NCBI GenBank assembly: GCA_041163945.1
Contig: JBEAQJ010000167.1
Location: forward strand, 1 to 59,087
Length of the DNA: 59,087 nt
Source of the DNA: Roseicyclus sp041163945
GTDB lineage: Bacteria; Pseudomonadota; Alphaproteobacteria; Rhodobacterales; Rhodobacteraceae
Direction: 5' to 3'
This document shows, piece by piece, positions 40,691-48,674 of this stretch. The stretch's first letter is position 1. Every line of letters starts with the position of its first letter. The notes beneath the pieces are model-generated. The model saw only the letters and a list, made by a program, of their open reading frames with translations, was not told the DNA's origin and made no database searches. The position numbers and the translations under genes were made by a program.

Positions 40691-41422
40691 TCAGGGGTGG
40701 TGGGTTTCGCCCTCGGCCGGGCCCAAGGTCAGCGCCACCCGGTCGCCGGCAAACCAGGTGCGGCCGAATTCCACCGGCTGACCCTGCCCATCGACGTTCA
40801 CGGCCACCGTGCGCAACAGCGCCGCCCCGTTTGGCAGCTGCAGCTGCGCGGCCAAGGTCGGGGTGGCGATCTTGGCGGTGATTTCGGTGCTGGCACGGGT
40901 GTAATCGCGCACCCCATGCGCGGCGAAGGCAGCGGTTACCGACGGGTTGGCGCGCAGCTGTGCCAGCAGGCCGGGAAAGCGCGCGGCCGGAAAGATCGAA
41001 TGAAAGAGCGTGATGGGCACGCCATCGGCTAGGCTGAGCCCCTCGTAGACATGCACTGACGCGCCCGGCGCAAGGGCCAGTGCGCGGGCCTCGACCGCAT
41101 CGGCGGCGCGGGTGTCAAGCAGCAGCATCCGCCGTTCCGGCACCCGGCCCGCGGCCATCAGGTTTTGATGGAACCGCACCCTTTGGCCCAGCGGATAGGC
41201 CGTGGGTCGATGTGTGACGAACACCCCCGCCCCGCGCCGTGCGTGAACCATGCCGGCCTGTGACAGGTCGGCCAGCGCCCGGCGCAGCGTGTGGCGGTTC
41301 ACGCCGAAACGGTCGGCCAGCTGCGTCTCGGTCGGCAGACGGCCGCCCGCGGCATAGTGGCCGCGCGCGATGTCTTGCGCGATCTGGTCGCGGATCGCCG
41401 TCCAAAGCGGGGATCGTCCCAT
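40691..41422 (-). CDS. phnF: PhnF, GntR/HutC-family repressor of phosphonate genes
   Basis: 243 residues. Winged HTH (about 6-70: PLWTAIRDQIAQDIARGHYAAGGRLPTETQLADRFGVNRHTLRRALADLSQAGMVHARRGAGVFV) plus UTRA ligand domain (about 90-235: RVRFHQNLMAAGRVPERRML, SVHVYEGLSLADGVPITLFHSIFPAARFPGLL, FGRTWFAGDRVALTLG). The UTRA form and divergent position to phnG identify PhnF. ATG 41422. The 100-base intergenic space has a direct repeat TTGTATA likely to be its site. Confidence 0.93.
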   Translation of the reverse strand: MGRSPLWTAIRDQIAQDIARGHYAAGGRLPTETQLADRFGVNRHTLRRALADLSQAGMVHARRGAGVFVTHRPTAYPLGQRVRFHQNLMAAGRVPERRMLLLDTRAADAVEARALALAPGASVHVYEGLSLADGVPITLFHSIFPAARFPGLLAQLRANPSVTAAFAAHGVRDYTRASTEITAKIATPTLAAQLQLPNGAALLRTVAVNVDGQGQPVEFGRTWFAGDRVALTLGPAEGETHHP

Positions 41423-41484
41423 GCCTGTCACCAAAGCTTCACACAGTGCCCCCTTGCGATGTGGCCGGGCATGTGAGATTGAAT

Positions 41485-41500
41485 TTGTATAGTTGTATAA
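41485..41500. promoter_or_regulatory. Direct repeat TTGTATAG-TTGTATAA, candidate PhnF operator/promoter
   Basis: Two adjacent 8-base copies in the AT-rich phnF-phnG gap, 22 bases from the phnG start. GTATA resembles half of the GT-N-TA-N-AC sites of HutC-subfamily regulators. The second copy includes TATAAA, a good -10 for phnG. Confidence 0.5.
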
Positions 41501-41521
41501 ATAAATGGACAACTTGCCAAG

Positions 41522-42007
41522 ATGTCTGTGATCGATCCTGCACCCGAACCGGCCGCCGATGCCGCAATCGCGCGGCGCCGGGCGCGGCTGTCCACCCTGG
41601 CCAAGGCGCCGGCCGATCGGCTTTGTGCGCTGTTTGCCGCCTATGCGCCGCATTTGCCCGCCCATGATCTGCTGCGGGCCCCCGAAATCGGCACCGTGAT
41701 GCTGCAGGGCCGCGCCGGGGCCACGGGGGCCGCGTTTCACCTGGGCGAAATGACGGTGACGCGCTGTTCGGTGCGGTTGCACACGGGGGCCGTGGGTCAC
41801 GGCCATGTGCAGGGGCGCGATCGTGCGGCGGCTCGTGCCGCGGCGCTGATCGACGCGCTGTGCGAAGACGGGCAGGAGGGAGCGATCGAGGGCGCAATCC
41901 TGGCGCCCTTGCGCGCCGAGGCAGACGCCGCGCGCGCCGCGCGCGTCGCGCGGGCCGCGGCCACCAAGGTCGAATTCTTCACCATGGTGCGGGGGGATAA
42001 CGCATGA
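41522..42007 (+). CDS. phnG: C-P lyase subunit PhnG
   Basis: 161 residues. Part of the PhnGHIJ core complex; with PhnH and PhnI it transfers the phosphonate to the C1 of ribose from ATP. Typical pattern: ARRRARLSTLAKAPADRLCALF, GTVMLQGRAGATGAAFHLGEMTVTRCSVRLHTGAVGHGHVQGRDRAAARAAALIDAL, and C-terminal AATKVEFFTMVRG. First gene of the operon; its stop overlaps phnH (ATGA). Confidence 0.96.
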   Translation: MSVIDPAPEPAADAAIARRRARLSTLAKAPADRLCALFAAYAPHLPAHDLLRAPEIGTVMLQGRAGATGAAFHLGEMTVTRCSVRLHTGAVGHGHVQGRDRAAARAAALIDALCEDGQEGAIEGAILAPLRAEADAARAARVARAAATKVEFFTMVRGDNA

Positions 42008-42570
42008 CCCAGACCCATCTGGATGGCGGCTTTGTCGATCCGGCCCGCGATGGGGCGCGCGCCTTTCGCGCCGCATTGCAGGCGATGGCGCGCCCCGGCC
42101 GGATCGAACGGATCGGGCGATTGGCCCCGCCCGCGCCCTGTTCGCCCGCGGCAGCGGCGCTGATCCTGACCCTGTGCGATGCAACCACGCCGCTGTTTCT
42201 GGCGCCATCCCACGACAATGACGCCCTGCGCGGCTGGATCCGGTTTCACACCGGCGCGCCCATGGCGACCGCCGAGGCGGCGATGTTCGCGCTGGGCACA
42301 TGGGCGGCGCTGGCGCCGCTGTCGCGCTTTGCGATCGGTACACCCGCCTATCCCGACCGCGCCGCGACCTTGATTGTCGAGATGGACCAGCTTGCGCCCG
42401 AGGGTGCGGTGTTGCAGGGGCCGGGCATCGCCACGCGCGCCCATCTGTCGCTGCCCGATGTGGCGGCGTTCCAGGAAAACCGCCGGCGCTTTCCGTTGGG
42501 TTTCGACTGTTTTTTCACCTGTGGCGATCGGCTGGCGGGCTTGCCGCGCAGCACCCGCGTGGAGGGCTGA
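42004..42570 (+). CDS. phnH: C-P lyase subunit PhnH
   Basis: 188 residues; PLP-transferase-like fold without PLP, subunit of the PhnGHIJ complex. Conserved: GGFVDPARDGARAFRAALQAMARPGRIERIGR, ALILTLCDATTPLFLAP, WIRFHTGAP, FAIGTPAYPDRAATLIVEMDQL, GPGIATRAHLSLPD and FPLGFDCFFTCGDRLAGLPRSTRVE. Overlaps phnG by four bases and lies three bases from phnI. Confidence 0.96.
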   Translation: MTQTHLDGGFVDPARDGARAFRAALQAMARPGRIERIGRLAPPAPCSPAAAALILTLCDATTPLFLAPSHDNDALRGWIRFHTGAPMATAEAAMFALGTWAALAPLSRFAIGTPAYPDRAATLIVEMDQLAPEGAVLQGPGIATRAHLSLPDVAAFQENRRRFPLGFDCFFTCGDRLAGLPRSTRVEG

Positions 42571-42573
42571 GCC

Positions 42574-43674
42574 ATGTATGTCGCGGTCAAGGGCGGTGAA
42601 CGGGCCATCGACAATGCCCATGCCTGGCTTGCCGAGGAACGGCGCGGCGACCCGGCGGTGGCCGAGCTGGGCATCGCGCAGATCCGCGGCCAGCTGAGCC
42701 TGGCCGTGGCCCGCGTGATGGCCGAAGGATCGCTTTATGATCCCGATCTGGCCGCGCTGGCGATCAAGCAGGCGCGCGGTGATCTGATCGAGGCGGTGTT
42801 TTTGATCCGCGCCTATCGCACGACGCTGCCCCGGTTCGGCACCACCCGGCCGGTCGACACCAGCGCCATGGCCTGCGATCGGCGCATCAGCGCGACCTTC
42901 AAGGATTTGCCGGGCGGGCAGGTGTTGGGCCCGACCTTTGACTACACGCACCGGCTGCTGGATTTTGCCTTGGCCGCCGACGGTCTGCCGCCACCGCCCG
43001 CGCCACAGGCCGACCCCGGCAGCGCCGCTGACCAGATGCCCCATGTCACCGGGTTTCTGGCGCGCGAAGGGCTGATCCAGCCCGAGGCCCAAGCCACGAC
43101 CGAACCCCGTGACTTGACGCGCGAGCCGCTGGATTTTCCCGCCGATCGGCCCTTGCGCCTGCAAGCCTTGGCGCGCGGCGACGAGGGGTTCATCCTGTCG
43201 ATGGCCTATTCCACGCAGCGCGGCTATGGGCGCACCCATCCCTTCGTGGGCGAGTTGCGCATCGGGGCCGTGACCGTCGAGATGGAGATCGCTGAACTGG
43301 GTTTCGCGATCGATCTGGGCGAGGTGGTTCTAACCGAATGCGAGACGGTCAACCAGTTTGCGGGGTCCAAGACCGAACCGCCGCAATTCACCCGCGGCTA
43401 TGGGCTGGTGTTCGGCCAATCCGAGCGCAAGGCGATTTCGATGGCGCTGGTCGATCGCGCCCTGCGCTGGGAGGAGCTGGGCGAAGACAAAGTGGGCGCG
43501 CCGGCGCAGGACACCGAATTCGTGCTCTATCACGCCGACAATGTGCAGGCGACGGGCTTTCTGGAGCACATCAAGCTGCCCCATTACGTCGATTTCCAAT
43601 CCGAACTGGAACTGATCCGACGGCTGCGCGCCGAGGCATCGGCCGCGCAACCGTTGCAGGAGACCGCGCCGTGA
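42574..43674 (+). CDS. phnI: C-P lyase subunit PhnI
   Basis: 366 residues, the nucleosidase-like subunit that displaces adenine from MgATP with phosphonate. Motifs: YVAVKGGERAIDNAHAWLAEERRG, ISATFKDLPGGQVLGPTFDYTHRLLDFAL, GFLAREGLI, LQALARGDEGFILSMAYSTQRGYGRTHPFVGELRIG, and FVLYHADNVQATGFLEHIKLPHYVDFQSELELIRRLR. Overlaps phnJ by four bases (GTGA). Confidence 0.97.
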   Translation: MYVAVKGGERAIDNAHAWLAEERRGDPAVAELGIAQIRGQLSLAVARVMAEGSLYDPDLAALAIKQARGDLIEAVFLIRAYRTTLPRFGTTRPVDTSAMACDRRISATFKDLPGGQVLGPTFDYTHRLLDFALAADGLPPPPAPQADPGSAADQMPHVTGFLAREGLIQPEAQATTEPRDLTREPLDFPADRPLRLQALARGDEGFILSMAYSTQRGYGRTHPFVGELRIGAVTVEMEIAELGFAIDLGEVVLTECETVNQFAGSKTEPPQFTRGYGLVFGQSERKAISMALVDRALRWEELGEDKVGAPAQDTEFVLYHADNVQATGFLEHIKLPHYVDFQSELELIRRLRAEASAAQPLQETAP

Positions 43675-44501
43675 ACGACTACAATTTTGCCTATCTGGAC
43701 GAACAGACCAAGCGGATGATCCGCCGCGCGATCCTGAAAGGGGTGGCGGTGCCCGGCTACCAGGTGCCCTTTGCCTCGCGCGAGATGCCGATGCCCTATG
43801 GCTGGGGCACGGGGGGCGTGCAGGTCACGGCCGCCTGCCTGGTGCCCGAGGATGTGCTGAAAGTGATCGACCAAGGCGCCGATGACACCACCAACGCCGT
43901 GTCCATCCGCAAATTCTTTGAAAAGACGGCACAGGTCGCGGTCACGGAAAAGACCACCGCGGCGACGATCATCCAGACCCGCCACCGCATCCCCGAGACG
44001 CCCCTGAACGAGGACCAGATCCTTGTCTACCAGGTGCCGATCCCCGAACCCTTGCGGTTTCTGGAACCCTCGGAGGTGGAAACCCGCAAGATGCACGCGC
44101 TCGAGGATTATGGGCTGATGCATGTGAAGCTTTACGAAGATATCGCGCGCCATGGCGAAATCGCCACCGCCTATGCCTACCCGGTGCGCGTCGAAGGGCG
44201 CTATGTGATGGATCCATCGCCCATTCCCAAATTCGACAATCCCAAGCTCGAAAGCCCGGCCTTGCAACTGTTTGGCGCCGGGCGCGAGCAACGCATCTAT
44301 GCCTTGCCGCCCTACAGCAAGGTCGTCAGCCTGGATTTCGAGGACCACCCGTTTGATCCGTCGAAAGCCCCGCATGCTTGTGCATTGTGCGGGGCCGCGG
44401 ACAGCTCTCTGGACGAGGTGATCACCGATGATGCGGGCGGGCGGATGTTTGTCTGCTCGGACACGGATTATTGCGCCACCTTGCGCGCGGCCGCATCATG
44501 A
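43671..44501 (+). CDS. phnJ: C-P lyase catalytic subunit PhnJ
   Basis: Radical-SAM-type enzyme that cleaves the carbon-phosphorus bond of ribose-1-phosphonate-5-phosphate. 276 residues with GTG start at 43671 overlapping the phnI stop. The four conserved Cys are 237, 240, 262 and 268, with the same 3/22/6 spacing as Cys241, 244, 266 and 272 of E. coli PhnJ. Also NFAYLDEQTKRMIRRAILKGVAVPGYQVPFASREMPMPYGWGTGG and HALEDYGLMHVKLYEDI. After it comes a 148-base gap rich in hairpins before phnK, the only long gap in the operon core. Confidence 0.97.
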   Translation: MNDYNFAYLDEQTKRMIRRAILKGVAVPGYQVPFASREMPMPYGWGTGGVQVTAACLVPEDVLKVIDQGADDTTNAVSIRKFFEKTAQVAVTEKTTAATIIQTRHRIPETPLNEDQILVYQVPIPEPLRFLEPSEVETRKMHALEDYGLMHVKLYEDIARHGEIATAYAYPVRVEGRYVMDPSPIPKFDNPKLESPALQLFGAGREQRIYALPPYSKVVSLDFEDHPFDPSKAPHACALCGAADSSLDEVITDDAGGRMFVCSDTDYCATLRAAAS

Positions 44502-44524
44502 TGGGCACGAAAACACAGGTTTTC

Positions 44525-44545
44525 GGGGAACCCTCGGGTTTTCCC
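44525..44545 (+). repeat. Intercistronic hairpin 1, phnJ-phnK
   Basis: GGGAACCC (44526-44533) can pair with GGGTT-TT-CCC (44536-44545) with a small bulge. First of three consecutive foldable elements in the 148-base gap. Confidence 0.5.
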
Positions 44546-44549
44546 AACG

Positions 44550-44570
44550 GCGTTTTGCCGGGCAAAACGC
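44550..44570 (+). repeat. Intercistronic hairpin 2, phnJ-phnK
   Basis: GCGTTTTGCC and GGCAAAACGC are perfect complements separated by one base; as RNA this gives a nine-pair stem with a three-base loop. No T-run follows directly. Confidence 0.65.
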
Positions 44571-44592
44571 GCCCGCCCTGCCGGCAGCGGGC
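44571..44592 (+). repeat. Intercistronic hairpin 3, phnJ-phnK
   Basis: GCCCGC pairs with GCGGGC, enclosing the self-complementary CTGCCGGCAG. Immediately follows hairpin 2, 58 bases before phnK. Confidence 0.5.
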
Positions 44593-44649
44593 GTGGCATG
44601 TTGCGGCACGCGGCTTGCGGATTTCGCGAAAGATGAAGGGGAACAGCAG

Positions 44650-45420
44650 ATGACGCCGCTACTTGATGTGCGGGGGCTGACCAAGCGGTACGGGGCACGG
44701 TTGGGCTGTGGGGATGTGTCCTTTCGGCTTTATCCCGGCGAGGTGTTGGGCATCGTCGGGGAAAGCGGTTCGGGCAAATCGACCTTGCTGAGTTGCCTGG
44801 CGGGACATCTTGTGCCGGATGCGGGGCAGGTGGTGTTTGACACCCGCAACGATGGGCCGCGCGACGTGCTTAGCCTGTCCGAGCCCGAGCGCCGGATGTT
44901 GGGGCGCACGGACTGGGCCTTTGTGCATCAAAACCCCCGCGACGGGCTTCGGATGCGCATTTCGGCCGGCGGCAACGTGGGGGAACGGCTGATGGCGGTG
45001 GGCGCGCGCCATTACGGGGACATCCGCGCCGAGGCCGCCGATTGGCTGGGCCGGGTCGAGATCAACGCCAACCGGATCGACGATCGGCCATCGGGGTTTT
45101 CGGGGGGCATGCAACAACGCTTGCAGATCGCACGCAATCTGGTGACAGGCCCGCGCCTGGTGTTCATGGACGAGCCCACGGGGGGGCTCGATGTCAGCGT
45201 GCAGGCCCGCTTGCTGGACTTGATCCGGGGTCTGGTGCGGCGGATGGGGCTGTCGGCCATCGTGGTGACCCATGATCTGGCGGTGGTCCGGCTTTTGGCG
45301 GATCGGTTGATGGTGATGAAAGACGGGCATGTGATCGAAACCGGGTTGACCGATCAGGTTCTCGATGATCCGCAAGCCCCCTATACGCAATTGCTCGTCA
45401 GCTCCGTGTTGCAGGTTTAG
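44650..45420 (+). CDS. phnK: PhnK, C-P lyase system ABC-type ATPase
   Basis: 256 residues. PhnK binds PhnJ in the C-P lyase complex. Walker A GESGSGKST, Q-loop FVHQNPRDGLRM, signature FSGGMQQRLQIARNL, Walker B LVFMDEPTGGLD and His in VVTHDLAVVR are intact. The QNPRDGLRM segment distinguishes PhnK from oligopeptide-type ATPases. ATG 44650 is preceded by AAGGGGAA. Separated from phnJ by structured sequence, and from phnL by 13 bases. Confidence 0.95.
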   Translation: MTPLLDVRGLTKRYGARLGCGDVSFRLYPGEVLGIVGESGSGKSTLLSCLAGHLVPDAGQVVFDTRNDGPRDVLSLSEPERRMLGRTDWAFVHQNPRDGLRMRISAGGNVGERLMAVGARHYGDIRAEAADWLGRVEINANRIDDRPSGFSGGMQQRLQIARNLVTGPRLVFMDEPTGGLDVSVQARLLDLIRGLVRRMGLSAIVVTHDLAVVRLLADRLMVMKDGHVIETGLTDQVLDDPQAPYTQLLVSSVLQV

Positions 45421-45433
45421 GGGGGTGGCTCCG

Positions 45434-46114
45434 ATGATCCATGTCGAAAATCTGGTCAAGACCTTCACCTTGCACAACCAGGGGGGCGCGGTGATCCCGG
45501 TGATCGCGGGGGCGTCGTTTTCGGTCACGCCGGGGGAATGCGTGGCGCTGACCGGCGAAAGCGGCGCCGGCAAATCCAGCATCATGCGCATTCTCTATGG
45601 CAATTATCTGGCGCAGGCCGGGGTGGTGCGGATCGGTGGGCTGGACATCACGCGCGCCGAACCGCGCGCGGTTCTGGCGTTGCGCCGTGCGCAGCTGGGC
45701 TATGTCAGCCAGTTCCTGCGCGTGGTGCCCCGGGTGCCGACGCTGGAGGTCGTCGCCGAGCCGCTGTTGGCCTTGGGCCGGCCCGAGCCCGAGGCCTTTG
45801 CCCGCGCGCGGGATTTGCTGCAGCGCCTGCGCATCCCCGAGCGGCTTTGGTCGTTGTCGCCCACCACCTTTTCCGGCGGCGAACAGCAGCGCGTGAACAT
45901 TGCGCGCGGCTTTGCCCATGCCTATCCGGCGTTGCTGCTCGATGAACCCACCGCAAGCCTGGATGCCACCAACCGCGAAACCGTGTTGCGCCTGATCGAA
46001 GAGGCCAAGACGGCGGGGGCGGCCATCGTCGGCATCTTCCACGACCGCGAGGCGCGCGCCCGCGTCGCCGACCGCGAGATCGACGTGTCGGCCTTTGCCC
46101 CGAGGCCGTCATGA
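45434..46114 (+). CDS. phnL: PhnL, C-P lyase system ABC-type ATPase
   Basis: 226 residues. Walker A GESGAGKSS, Q-loop YVSQFLRVVPRV, signature FSGGEQQRVNIARGF, Walker B LLLDEPTASLD, and His in IFHDREARAR. PhnL joins PhnK in the C-P lyase assembly and is needed for phosphonate ribosylation in vivo. The SQFLRVVPRVPTLEVVAEPLL part is typical. ATG 45434, and the stop overlaps phnN (ATGA). Confidence 0.95.
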   Translation: MIHVENLVKTFTLHNQGGAVIPVIAGASFSVTPGECVALTGESGAGKSSIMRILYGNYLAQAGVVRIGGLDITRAEPRAVLALRRAQLGYVSQFLRVVPRVPTLEVVAEPLLALGRPEPEAFARARDLLQRLRIPERLWSLSPTTFSGGEQQRVNIARGFAHAYPALLLDEPTASLDATNRETVLRLIEEAKTAGAAIVGIFHDREARARVADREIDVSAFAPRPS

Positions 46115-46656
46115 CACCGGGCCGGTTCATCGCCGTGGTCGGGCCGTCGGGCGTGGGCAAGGACAGCGTGATCGACGGCGTGTGCGCCGCGCGCCCCGAT
46201 CTGGTGCGGCTGCGCCGGGTGATCACACGGGGCCCTGACGCGGGCGGCGAGGATCATGAGGCCATCACGCCGGCCTTGTTTGCCGCCCGTGCCGCGGGCG
46301 GTGATTTTGCGCTGCATTGGCAGGCACATGGCCTGCGTTATGCCATCGGCCGGGATGTGCATGCGGTGCTTGGCCGGGGTCAGGATGTGCTGGCCAACCT
46401 GTCGCGGTCCGTGCTTGCGGATGCGGCTGCGGTGTTCGAGCGATTGATCGTGCTGCATGTCACCGCCACGCCCGATGTTCTGGCCAAGCGGTTGGCGGTG
46501 CGGGGGCGGGAAACCCGGCCCGAAATCGCCCGCCGCCTGGCCCGGCCAGCGCCGGCGCTGCCCGATGGGCTTTCGGTGATCGAGATCGACAATTCCGGCG
46601 CGCTTGCGCACAGCGTGGCCTTGGCGCTCGCCGCGCTTTACCCGGACAGGGCGTAG
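46111..46656 (+). CDS. phnN: Ribose 1,5-bisphosphate phosphokinase PhnN
   Basis: 181 residues. Converts ribose 1,5-bisphosphate, the C-P lyase by-product, to PRPP. P-loop GPSGVGKDSV, then RLRRVITRGPDAGGEDHEAITPALF, DFALHWQAHGLRYAIG, DVLANLSRSVL and ATPDVLAKRLAVRGRETRPEIARRLAR, the guanylate-kinase-like pattern. The last 19 bases overlap the convergent DUF1045 gene, leaving no terminator space. Confidence 0.94.
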   Translation: MTPGRFIAVVGPSGVGKDSVIDGVCAARPDLVRLRRVITRGPDAGGEDHEAITPALFAARAAGGDFALHWQAHGLRYAIGRDVHAVLGRGQDVLANLSRSVLADAAAVFERLIVLHVTATPDVLAKRLAVRGRETRPEIARRLARPAPALPDGLSVIEIDNSGALAHSVALALAALYPDRA

Positions 46657-47324
46657 CGGTGGATCAGGTGGAACGCCCCGGCATCGTCTTCGCCCATCAG
46701 GCACAGGCTGTCGATCACGCAAGGCTGCGGCAAGACGGGTGCGAAATGGGTGCCCAGGATCGCGCACAGCCGGTCGGCATCGTGGACGGGCAAGGATCCG
46801 CTCAGCGTGATGTGAAAGCGGAATGCCTCCATCACGTATGGGTAGCCCCATTGCTGCAACAAGGCCTCATGCCGCGGGCTGAGCGGCGCGGCGCGGCGGC
46901 GGGCCAGTTCGGATGCACTTGGCGGCGCGCGGAAGCGGTCAAGCTCGGCGACCACGGTCGCGGCCAGGGTTTGCAGCGCATCGCTGGGGGCGGCGGGCAC
47001 GGCCGCCACGAACCCCCCGAGGCGGCGGATCGCAAGCCCCGGAAGCGTCACGGGTGCAAGCCCGCGGCACAGGCTTTGCGTGGCGTGGGCCAAGGCCGCG
47101 GCGGTCGTGCCATGGGCCAACCGGAAAGGTGGCTTGATCGTGGCGTGCAGCCCGTATTTCCGGGGGGTCGCGGTCAGGGTCTGGACCGGATGGGGCAGAT
47201 CGGCCAGCGCCGGATGTGGGCAGGGGCAACCGCCCACGCTGTCCCAGCCCAACCATGCCGCACCGGCGCGGTAGAATTCCCCTTCGGGAACCATGTAAAC
47301 GGCGTAGCGAGTGAACCCCGTCAT
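46638..47324 (-). CDS. DUF1045 / 2H phosphoesterase, phosphonate-locus protein
   Basis: 228 residues with two HxT motifs, His60 in GLHATIKPPF and His171 in FHITLSG, which define 2H phosphoesterases acting on cyclic or 2'-phosphates. Other conserved parts: TRYAVYMVPEGEFYRAGAAWLGWD and YPYVMEAFRFH. Family members are associated with C-P lyase loci. PhnP, the usual 1,2-cyclic ribose phosphodiesterase, is not in the window, so this protein is a good candidate to supply that activity. It lies against the operon direction, overlapping phnN at its end and starting only 23 bases from phnM. Confidence 0.88.
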   Translation of the reverse strand: MTGFTRYAVYMVPEGEFYRAGAAWLGWDSVGGCPCPHPALADLPHPVQTLTATPRKYGLHATIKPPFRLAHGTTAAALAHATQSLCRGLAPVTLPGLAIRRLGGFVAAVPAAPSDALQTLAATVVAELDRFRAPPSASELARRRAAPLSPRHEALLQQWGYPYVMEAFRFHITLSGSLPVHDADRLCAILGTHFAPVLPQPCVIDSLCLMGEDDAGAFHLIHRYALSG

Positions 47325-47347
47325 CGTTTTCTATTCCTTGCGAGGCC

Positions 47348-48517
47348 ATGATGCCCAAAGATGCCGCCCTGATGCCGCAGACGCTGACCCTTGCCAATGC
47401 CCGGCTGATCTTGCCTGCGGGCGAAATGCGCGGGCGGATCACCCTGGCCGGCGGCGAGATCGTGGAATTGGCCCCCGGTGGCGGGGTGCCGGTGGGGGCT
47501 GTCGATTGCGACGGCGATGTCGTGGCGCCCGGCCTTGTGGAATTGCACACCGACAATCTGGAACGCCATCTGCGCCCGCGGCCCTCGGCCGAGTGGCCGC
47601 TGACACCCGCGATCGTGGCCCATGACGCCGAACTTGCCGCCTGCGGCATCACCACGGTCTATGACGCGCTGCGGGTGGGCTCGATCGAAGGCAAAGGGGG
47701 CGTGGGCTGGTCGCGCTATGCGCGCGCGCTGGCCGATGCGCTGCTGGCGCTGCGCGCCGCCGGGGCGCTGAAGATCAGCCATCACATCCATTTGCGCGCC
47801 GAGATGTGTTCGCAAACGCTGATGGCCGAACTGGCCGAATTCGGACCCGATGACCGGGTGGGGCTTTTGAGCCTGATGGATCACACCCCCGGCCAGCGGC
47901 AATTTGCCGACATCGGGCAATACCGGACCTACATGATGGGCAAGCATGGCCTGTCGGAGGCCCAGTTCGCCGAACATGTGACGACGCGCCAGGCGCTGGG
48001 CGCGGCGGTGCGCGACACCCACGAGACGGCGGCCGTGGCGGCGGCGCAGCGGCTGGGGGCCGTTCTGGCCAGCCATGACGACACGCTGGTCGAACATGTC
48101 GTGCGCTCGGCGCAGTTCGGCGTGGCGCTGGCCGAATTCCCCACCACCCAAGAGGCCGCGCGCGCCTGTCGCCAACAGGGCATCGCGGTGATGATGGGGG
48201 CCCCCAACCTGGTGCGGGGTGGGTCGCATTCGGGAAATGTTTCGGCGGCCGCACTGGGGCAGGCGGGGCTTTTGGACATCCTGTCGTCCGATTACGTGCC
48301 TTCTGCCCTGCTCTATGGTGCGGTGATGCTGGGGGCGGTCTGGGGGGATCTGGCGCGGGCCATGGCCACGGTGACCGCGGCCCCCGCCCATGCGGCCGGT
48401 CTGCTTGATCGGGGCCGGCTTGCCGAGGGGATGCGCGCCGATGTGATCCGGTTCCGCCTGGTCGATGGGGTGCCGGCGCTGCGCGGCGTGTGGTCGGCGG
48501 GCCAGCGCGTGGCCTGA
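47348..48517 (+). CDS. phnM: PhnM 1: alpha-D-ribose 1-methylphosphonate 5-triphosphate diphosphatase
   Basis: Amidohydrolase-fold enzyme removing diphosphate from the 5-triphosphate intermediate. 389 residues. Metal motifs GLVELHTDNLERHLRPR (HxD/H), ISHHIHLRAEM, LMDHTPGQRQF, SHDDTLVEHV and the C-terminal ILSSDYVPSALLYG. GCGAGG precedes ATG 47348; an alternative start is ATG 47372. The 23-base spacing from the divergent DUF1045 gene means that its promoter must lie inside that gene, or it is read through from phnN across the antisense gene. Confidence 0.93.
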   Translation: MMPKDAALMPQTLTLANARLILPAGEMRGRITLAGGEIVELAPGGGVPVGAVDCDGDVVAPGLVELHTDNLERHLRPRPSAEWPLTPAIVAHDAELAACGITTVYDALRVGSIEGKGGVGWSRYARALADALLALRAAGALKISHHIHLRAEMCSQTLMAELAEFGPDDRVGLLSLMDHTPGQRQFADIGQYRTYMMGKHGLSEAQFAEHVTTRQALGAAVRDTHETAAVAAAQRLGAVLASHDDTLVEHVVRSAQFGVALAEFPTTQEAARACRQQGIAVMMGAPNLVRGGSHSGNVSAAALGQAGLLDILSSDYVPSALLYGAVMLGAVWGDLARAMATVTAAPAHAAGLLDRGRLAEGMRADVIRFRLVDGVPALRGVWSAGQRVA

Positions 48518-48674
48518 GCGCGCCCCGCCCCATCCGGCCCGCCGCGTACGCCGGCCGGCGGGGGCTTGCCCAGTTGAGAAAAGACGATGGGGCCGGGCGT
48601 TCCCGGATCGACGCGTCGGGCCGCGTCTGATGGCGATCGGTTGGCTGGGCCGCGGCTTGGGCTGGCACGGCCTG

